Of a stretch of DNA of 9,970 nucleotides, positions 6,182 through 9,970 are shown piece after piece. The DNA is taken from assembly GCA_011049385.1 (NCBI GenBank), contig DSBX01000060.1:1-9970 (forward strand). The letters are read 5' to 3'. The stretch is from Caldifarciminota bacterium. GTDB taxonomy: Bacteria; Hydrothermota; Tepidihabitantia; Tepidihabitantales; Tepidihabitantaceae. Position 1 is the first letter of the stretch. The number at the start of each line of letters is the position of its first letter. A model generated the notes under the pieces. That model worked only from the letters and a program-made list of their open reading frames with translations, did not search any database and had not been told where the DNA came from. The translations under genes were made by a program, and so were the position numbers.

Positions 6182-6691
6182 ATGCTCAAAGAGTTCATCA
6201 TCCGCGGCAACGTCGTGGATTTGGCGGTCGGCATCATCATCGGCGGCGCCTTCGGCACCATCGTCCGCTCGCTCGTCGCAGACGTCATCATGCCGCCCAT
6301 CGGCCTGCTTCTCGGCAACATTGACTTCGCCAACCTCTTCATCGTTCTCAAGGCCGGGGCCGAGGTCGCCGGCCCCTATGCCACCCTGGCCGACGCCCAG
6401 GCCGCCGGCGCGACGACGGTCAACTACGGCGTCTTCATCAACAGCATCGTCTCCTTCCTCATCGTCGGCTTCGCGGTCTTCCTGCTCATCAGGCAGGTCA
6501 ACCGCCTCAAGCGCGAAAAGCCCGCGCCCCCGGCCGAGCCGACCGAGAAGGACTGCACTCGGCGTCCCGGCGGAGCTACTCCCCCGGTTGCGCGGTGCGC
6601 CCCGGCCTTTCACCACCGGCCTTGCCTTCCGGCGCGGCCGGCTCCTCGTCACACTCGATGCCGAGCAGTTCCAGCACCAATTCGTCCCTGA
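6182..6691 (+). CDS. mscL: Large-conductance mechanosensitive channel MscL, with aberrant C-terminal tail
   Basis: Residues 1-112 are a standard MscL: MLKEFIIRGNVVDLAVGIII (N-terminal helix and TM1), GTIVRSLVADVIMPPIGLLL, the periplasmic loop, then TM2 (NSIVSFLIVGFAVFLLI) and NRLKREK. It opens a wide inner-membrane pore under hypo-osmotic tension. Many relatives end with a zinc-ribbon tail, DCPYC...RCPHC. Here TEKDC (121-125) is followed by 12 residues and then RC (138-139), so two landmark cysteines keep their spacing but their CxxC partners are gone (CTRR, RCAPA). The frame then continues 30 more Pro/Arg-rich residues to a TGA at 6689-6691, overlapping the convergent gene by 116 bases. GGAG about 8 bases before the ATG lies in the end of the DUF3078 gene. 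Channel function should be intact; the tail past 6556 may be degenerate or result from an indel. Confidence 0.92.
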   Translation: MLKEFIIRGNVVDLAVGIIIGGAFGTIVRSLVADVIMPPIGLLLGNIDFANLFIVLKAGAEVAGPYATLADAQAAGATTVNYGVFINSIVSFLIVGFAVFLLIRQVNRLKREKPAPPAEPTEKDCTRRPGGATPPVARCAPAFHHRPCLPARPAPRHTRCRAVPAPIRP

Positions 6692-7175
6692 GGGTCAGGC
6701 CCCTCGGTTCGGGGTCCCCGACCAGCCGCCGCAGCCGGCTCCCGGGCAGTAGATAGGGCAACAACGCCTCGGTCTTGAGGTCCCGCCCGCGAACCAGTCG
6801 CCGCACCACCTTGCTGACATCGTCGTACATCCTCATCGGGTCTTCGATGTTGGTCGCTTCAAGCAACAGTATCTCGATGATGTCCCGGGCCACGGCATCC
6901 AGACTGTGCCTGGCCACGAACTCATCAAGCGGCAGTACCACCCCGGCCTGGCGGGTTAGTTCCTCGCGCCGGCGGTGCGTCTCCTCGCGCCAGTTGCGAA
7001 TTGCCTTCATCACCGGTGGGGTGTAGACTTTCCTGTTGAACCGCATCGGGTCGTCTTCGCCGAACCAGTCTTCCTCGCCACACGAAGGCAAGGGCACATC
7101 AACCCTGCGCCTGCCCTCAAGCCATTCCAGCGGCGTCGCATAGGGCTTGAGCTCCGTTTTCTCGCGTTTGCTCAC
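6576..7175 (-). CDS. Conserved-looking protein of unknown function
   Basis: 199 residues from the GTG at 7175 (VSKREKTELKPYATP). The family is not recognised. The N-terminal third is charged, with WLEGRRRVDVPLPSCGEEDW; residues 55-80 form a basic amphipathic helix; residues 83-173 are helical with Leu-rich segments (LPLDEFVARHSLDAVARDII, LLPYLLPGSRLRRL, LTLRDELVLELLG). This last part faintly recalls the N-terminal helical domain of some AAA+ ATPases, but no Walker motifs follow. The end (177-199) is low-complexity Glu/Pro/Gly/Ala. The longer frame to 7241 is not used because AAAGGAG sits 5 bases before the GTG. It overlaps the mscL 3' end on the other strand. Confidence 0.7.
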   Translation of the reverse strand: MSKREKTELKPYATPLEWLEGRRRVDVPLPSCGEEDWFGEDDPMRFNRKVYTPPVMKAIRNWREETHRRREELTRQAGVVLPLDEFVARHSLDAVARDIIEILLLEATNIEDPMRMYDDVSKVVRRLVRGRDLKTEALLPYLLPGSRLRRLVGDPEPRGLTLRDELVLELLGIECDEEPAAPEGKAGGERPGRTAQPGE

Positions 7176-7180
7176 TTTCT

Positions 7181-7187
7181 CTCCTTT
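7181..7187 (-). promoter_or_regulatory. Shine-Dalgarno site deciding a GTG start
   Basis: On the minus strand AAAGGAG is followed by AGAAA and GTG at 7175-7173. This fixes the start of the unknown gene 22 codons inside the longest open frame, whose extra N-terminus is Gly/Pro-rich and lacks any ribosome site. Confidence 0.75.
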
Positions 7188-7320
7188 CGTGTTTGTCGGA
7201 TGATGGGACGGGCCGCCTGCCGCGTCCCCTGTTACTATCACAATTTTGGCGATTTTGTAGCTGTTTTTTTCGATTGAAGCTACGTAACTTGGGCCGAAAA
7301 GAATATCCGCTTAAACTGGC

Positions 7321-7483
7321 CCGGTTGAACACAACCCCGGGACCGGCAGGAAACCGGGACGCAAAGCCGGTTGCCTGACTCCGAATCCGTCACCTGCGGG
7401 CCCGCGTTGACGAGAACCGCCGGGGCGGATAGACTGTCGGTGTGAAGGCCGCAGGTTCGTCGGTCGGCCGGGTATTCAACCGG
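7321..7483 (+). ncRNA. Candidate structured, switch-like 5' leader RNA (partial GEMM/c-di-GMP-I core match)
   Basis: CCGGTTGAA (7321-7329) is perfectly complementary to TTCAACCGG (7475-7483), closing a 145-base domain just before the start of the LiaF-like gene; the last two bases of the stem are the first bases of the GGAGG at 7482-7486. Inside are a hairpin at 7347-7377 (CAGG, A/G mismatch, AACCGG, 9-base loop GACGCAAAG, CCGGTT, CCTG) and a helix ACCTGCGG/CCGCAGGT (7392-7399 with 7449-7456) that encloses a CCGC/GCGG hairpin. CCGGTTG recurs at 7367-7373 and could compete for the same partner; CAACC at 7332-7336 could pair locally with GGTTG at 7323-7327. GGGACGCAAAGCC (7356-7368) equals the core I recall for c-di-GMP-I riboswitches, but the usual P2 tetraloop hairpin is not evident. 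Ligand and class are unresolved. Confidence 0.4.
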
Positions 7484-7491
7484 AGGAGGAT

Positions 7492-8037
7492 ATGAGAATG
7501 GGTTTCTTGTCGAGCGCTTTCTTCTGGGGCGGGCTGGTCGTGCTGGTCGGCCTGTCCATCATCCTGAACTCACTGGGCGTGCGGATTCCGCTGGTCCGCA
7601 TCGCCATCGGGCTGTTCTTCATCTGGCTCGGGGTTTCATTCATCGTCGGCGGGTTCCGGCGCACGATCGAACGCCGGGTCGCGGCCACGGGCCCCCACGA
7701 GTACAACGCCGTCTTCGGCAGTACAGTTTTCGACCTGACCGGCATTCGGCCCGGGGACAAGGATGAGCGGGTCGAGGTGAACGCGATATTCGGCCAGGCC
7801 CGGGTGATAGTTGACCTGAACACGCCGGTGCGGGTCGAGGGTTCGGCCGCGTTCGGCCAGATCCGGTTCCCGGACGCGGGCAGTGTCAGCTTCGGCGACC
7901 GGGTGTACGATACGCCGCGCTACCGGGGCGGCGAGCCGGCGCTGGTCATCAAGGCGGCGGCGGTGTTCGGCCAGGTGGTGGTCGAGGGCGTGCGGAGCCT
8001 GCCCCGGACCGACACCGTGCCGGAACCGGGAAGCTGA
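7492..8037 (+). CDS. LiaF-like membrane protein (cell-wall stress response family C-terminal domain)
   Basis: 181 residues. Two transmembrane helices (about 8-28 and 33-54) separated by RIPLVR, then a cytosolic-type beta-rich domain with four similar turns: AVFGS (74), AIFGQ (98), AAFGQ (120) and AVFGQ (158). Each is preceded or followed by valine-rich strands, fitting the short beta-helix of LiaF-like C-terminal domains. In Firmicutes LiaF restrains the LiaRS cell-envelope stress system; no LiaR/LiaS partners are in this window, so the role here is open. Start choice is ambiguous: GGAGG at 7482-7486 suits the ATG at 7492, while AGGAGG at 7484-7489 suits the ATG at 7498 (8-base spacing). It sits behind the structured leader and may be controlled by it. 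Confidence 0.75.
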   Translation: MRMGFLSSAFFWGGLVVLVGLSIILNSLGVRIPLVRIAIGLFFIWLGVSFIVGGFRRTIERRVAATGPHEYNAVFGSTVFDLTGIRPGDKDERVEVNAIFGQARVIVDLNTPVRVEGSAAFGQIRFPDAGSVSFGDRVYDTPRYRGGEPALVIKAAAVFGQVVVEGVRSLPRTDTVPEPGS

Positions 8038-8338
8038 CCGGCGGCTTGACGAGCGGCAGACGGCCGGTAGCATTCTGCTGATGAATCGTGTGCTGACCTC
8101 CGGAAGGCGGCGGACTTGAGCCGCCGCAGACCGGGCGGTCGCCCGGTCCTGACCCACCAACCCGATTTCCATTTGACCGTTTCGCGCCGGAGGCATCGGT
8201 GAACCTCTGCGCGCGGGGCGGTCGCCCCGCTGGACTGAGACCCGGACCGCAAAGCATGCCCTCGCCCGCCGGGCGGGGGGTTCCCATCGCAATGACCAAC
8301 CGCGCCGCGTCAAACGGCGCACGAAAGGAGACCGACCG
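8038..8338 (+). other. Hairpin-rich 301-base leader ahead of the ABC transporter genes
   Basis: No gene seen. Stable inverted repeats: GCGGCGG/CCGCCGC (8107-8113 with 8121-8127, 7-base loop); GACCGGGC-GGTC-GCCCGGTC (8129-8148, perfect 8-bp stem); GCGGGGC-GGTC-GCCCCGC (8213-8230, perfect 7-bp stem with the same GGTC loop). None is followed by a T tract, so they are not standard intrinsic terminators. AAAGGAG (8324-8330) is 8 bases before the ATG at 8339. The spacer between contains GACC twice (8330-8333 and 8334-8337), complementary to the two GGTC loops. No riboswitch class was recognised and no clear promoter was found. Confidence 0.55.
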
Positions 8339-9472
8339 ATGCGCAGTCTCGTAACCCTGCTTGGACTCGCCGCGCTGGTCCTGGTAATCGGCTGTGGCGG
8401 GCAGTCCGAAGTCCCGGTGCTCCGCGTCGGGCACGTGGGCCACGACCATCACTCCGCGCTCTACGTCGCCGGTAATGCCGGCGAGGAGTTCAAGGAGTTG
8501 TACGGCATCTGGCTCAAGGAAATCCGTCCCCGGGAGCTCTACGAACTCTACGACGGCACGAAGAGGGTCGCCGAGGTCGAACTCTACAAGGCCGGCGGCG
8601 GCTCGGAGATGCCGACGATGATGAGCCAGGGCGCGTTCGACATCGGGTTCGGCGGTGTTGCCGCTATCGAGTTCTTCGTGGACAAGGGCTCGCCCCTGCG
8701 GATGATCGCGCCCCTGCATTCGAAGGGCGATATGCTCGTCGTCAACCCCGGCGTCCCGGCCGGCAACTGGCCGGAGTTCATCAACTGGCTCAAGGCCCGG
8801 CCCGGCCAGGTCAACGTCGGCTACAAGAGCCCGGTCGCGGTCGCCCTGCTCATTTTCCAGCGCGCGCTCGACCACGAAGGCATCAGCTACACCGGCGACA
8901 AGGGCAACGCCTCCGCGAAGGTACTGCTCGTGAACGTGAAGGAGGAGGCAAACCTCAACGCCGCGCTCCAAAGCGGGCAGATTCTCGCTTACGTCTCGAA
9001 CAACCCGTGGTGCGCTATCGCCGAGTCCAAGGGTTTCGGCCGCGCCATCGCCGAGCTCCACAACCTGCCGCCGGGCGTGTTTGAGGACCATCCCTGCTGT
9101 GGCATCGCCGGCAACGATTCCGCGGTCGCCCGGCACCCGGAAGCGGTCGCCAAACTACTTGAGCTCTTCGCAGTCGCGTCCCACTATATCGCCACCGAGC
9201 CGGAGAAGACCGCCGAGCTGGTCGGGCAGTGGCTGGGCATCAGCCCGGAGGTCATCCTCGCCTCGATGGCCACGTCCGGCTACTCGATGGAGCCGGATGC
9301 CGCGTTCCGGGACGGGATGTGGGTCTGGTACGAGGAGATGGTTGGTCTTGGGCGGATTACCGACAAGCTCAAGGGTGTCAGCCGCGCGGAGTTCGAGGCG
9401 CTGTCCTACAACTTCGGGCCGCTGGAGAAGGCGCTGGCCGGGGCGGCTAAGCGCATCAACAAGCAGAAATAG
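8339..9472 (+). CDS. ABC transporter substrate-binding lipoprotein, SsuA/TauA/NMT1-like
   Basis: 377 residues. The N-terminus is a lipoprotein signal (MRSLVTLLGLAALVLVIGC) with the lipobox V-I-G-C and lipidated C19, so the protein is anchored facing the periplasm. The mature part follows the type 2 periplasmic-binding fold of the NMT1/SsuA/NitT family: LRVGHVGHDHHSALYVA near residue 28, the GSEMPTMMSQGAFDIGFGG segment, VVNPGVP, and a C-terminal helical half with KTAELVGQWLGIS. Ligand is unknown. Four histidines at 32, 35, 37 and 38 and an H251-P-C253-C254 cluster are unusual and might bind a metal. AAAGGAG 8 bases upstream supports the start. The permease gene begins 3 bases after its stop, so they form an operon. 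Confidence 0.85.
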   Translation: MRSLVTLLGLAALVLVIGCGGQSEVPVLRVGHVGHDHHSALYVAGNAGEEFKELYGIWLKEIRPRELYELYDGTKRVAEVELYKAGGGSEMPTMMSQGAFDIGFGGVAAIEFFVDKGSPLRMIAPLHSKGDMLVVNPGVPAGNWPEFINWLKARPGQVNVGYKSPVAVALLIFQRALDHEGISYTGDKGNASAKVLLVNVKEEANLNAALQSGQILAYVSNNPWCAIAESKGFGRAIAELHNLPPGVFEDHPCCGIAGNDSAVARHPEAVAKLLELFAVASHYIATEPEKTAELVGQWLGISPEVILASMATSGYSMEPDAAFRDGMWVWYEEMVGLGRITDKLKGVSRAEFEALSYNFGPLEKALAGAAKRINKQK

Positions 9473-9475
9473 CGG

Positions 9476-9970
9476 ATGCCGATGAGGATTTCAGGCCCGG
9501 TGAGCGGGAGCAGTCCCGACCATCAGGGCTCCTCCGCCGGTCGCGGGCAGGACATCGGCCGCCGATTGAGCCGCATCGGCCTGGCACTGATTCTGCCGGT
9601 GCTCCTGCTCGCGGCCTGGCAATTCCTGGCCGTCCGGATGAACAACCCCTGGCTGTTGCCCCAGGTGACCGCGGTACTGGCGCGGCTGTCCCGTCCTTTC
9701 GCCAACGTGCTCGAGACCGGCTCCCTGCTCTACAACGTCGGCGTGTCCTGCCTGCGGGTGGTCTTCGGATTCGCGCTGGCCGCGATCGTGGCGGTGCCGC
9801 TCGGGTTGGTGATGGGCCGGATACAGTTGGTGCGGCGCATCGTCGGCCCGTTCGTCGAAATGTTCCGGCCGCTCTGCCCGATTGCCTGGATTCCGTTCGC
9901 GATGGCGATATTCAAGACCTGGACGGTGGTGAATGTCTTCGGGGTCCGCTACTCGAACACGGTTCTCGAC
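9476..9970 (+). CDS. ABC transporter permease, SsuC/TauC/NrtB-like (3' partial)
   Basis: 165 residues are visible and the frame is open at the window end. After a polar 30-residue N-terminus comes TM1 (IGLALILPVLLLAAWQFLAV), then NNPWLLPQVTAVLARL, typical of this family's periplasmic segment. A helix follows from LLYNVGVSCLRVVFGFALAA into VAVPLGLVMGR, the start of the binding-protein-dependent transport domain, and FRPLCPIAWIPFAMAIFKTW matches the family's LRPIPPLAWIPLA. The EAA loop that contacts the ATPase lies beyond the window. It forms the inner-membrane channel for the lipoprotein encoded just upstream. There is no clear Shine-Dalgarno before either ATG (9476 or 9482), so translation is probably coupled to the upstream gene; the first ATG is given. 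Confidence 0.88.
   Translation, partial: MPMRISGPVSGSSPDHQGSSAGRGQDIGRRLSRIGLALILPVLLLAAWQFLAVRMNNPWLLPQVTAVLARLSRPFANVLETGSLLYNVGVSCLRVVFGFALAAIVAVPLGLVMGRIQLVRRIVGPFVEMFRPLCPIAWIPFAMAIFKTWTVVNVFGVRYSNTVLD

Larger units (their letters stand above)
7176..7491. other. Divergent intergenic region with an AT-rich core
   Basis: Without a gene. Bases 7230-7317 are much more AT-rich than the rest of the window and include T7 at 7264-7270, as expected where divergent promoters lie. A weak plus-strand promoter candidate is TTGGGC (7289-7294), 17 bases, TAAACT (7312-7317); another weak option is TTGAAG (7274-7279) with AAGAAT (7299-7304), spaced 19. No convincing minus-strand promoter was found. Bases 7321-7483 hold the candidate structured leader described separately. 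Confidence 0.5.

Noticed and set aside
7259..7270. Poly-T stretch as a terminator
   Set aside because: It lies between divergently oriented genes with no GC-rich hairpin immediately before it; more likely part of an AT-rich promoter region.
8129..8148. Rho-independent terminator after the LiaF-like gene
   Set aside because: The stem is perfect but no T tract follows; the next bases are CTGACCCACC.
8244..8260. Second GEMM-like core (GGACCGCAAAGC) in the leader before the transporter
   Set aside because: An extra C interrupts the conserved GACGCAAAGC, and no flanking AAACC or pairing partner was found.
8229..8262. TPP riboswitch suggested by CTGAGA and a following CCCGGACC
   Set aside because: The second half of the TPP core (GAACCTGAT and the following TAATNCCGGCG-like part) is absent.
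7949..9136. Minus-strand open frame of 395 codons opposite the substrate-binding protein
   Set aside because: It shadows a convincing lipoprotein gene and a hairpin-rich leader, has no ribosome site I could see and no recognisable domain.

Overview
The window is a GC-rich (about 65%), gene-dense bacterial stretch with thirteen protein genes, two of them cut by the window edges. An outer-membrane DUF3078-type barrel, a secreted Kelch/IPT protein ending in a Por/T9SS-like sorting tail, and a lipoprotein signal indicate a diderm. The sorting tail, DUF3078 and Kelch style resemble FCB-group or candidate-phylum (WOR-3/Stahlbacteria-like) genomes. This placement is an inference from protein style; there is no rRNA or other marker here to fix it.

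Layout. 1-1908 (+): 3' part of a large secreted repeat protein. 1903-4026 (-): a likely two-gene unit, a Mut7-C-like zinc-ribbon protein followed by a histidine/aromatic ammonia-lyase (HutH family) with an unusual Ala-Cys-Gly cofactor triad. 4033-4098: divergent promoter region. 4105-4536 (+): ArsC/low-molecular-weight phosphatase. 4582-5205 (+): an FmdB-type zinc ribbon, an HU/IHF-family DNA-binding protein and a 31-residue basic AURKAIP1/COX24 (bS22/mS38-like) ribosomal protein, behind a perfect-consensus sigma70-type promoter. 5325-6691 (+): DUF3078 outer-membrane protein and the mechanosensitive channel MscL, whose C-terminus runs 116 bases into a convergent unknown gene (6576-7175, -). 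7176-7491: divergent intergenic region with a candidate structured leader RNA. 7492-8037 (+): LiaF-like membrane protein. 8038-8338: hairpin-rich leader. 8339-9970 (+): substrate-binding lipoprotein and permease of an SsuA/NitT/TauT-type ABC importer, continuing past the window.

The most striking signals are regulatory. Three promoters in 550 bases (4033-4060 minus, 4070-4098 plus, 4548-4576 plus) all have the -10 box only 5-6 bases from the start codon and no Shine-Dalgarno, which predicts leaderless mRNAs. Genes further inside the same units do have Shine-Dalgarno sites. The leader before the LiaF-like gene has a 9-bp long-range stem joining its start to the region of the ribosome site, a second copy of the pairing strand that could compete for it, nested helices, and an exact 13-base match to my recollection of the c-di-GMP-I (GEMM) core. 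It looks like a switch, but does not fold as a standard GEMM aptamer. No tRNA, rRNA, CRISPR array or insertion sequence was seen.
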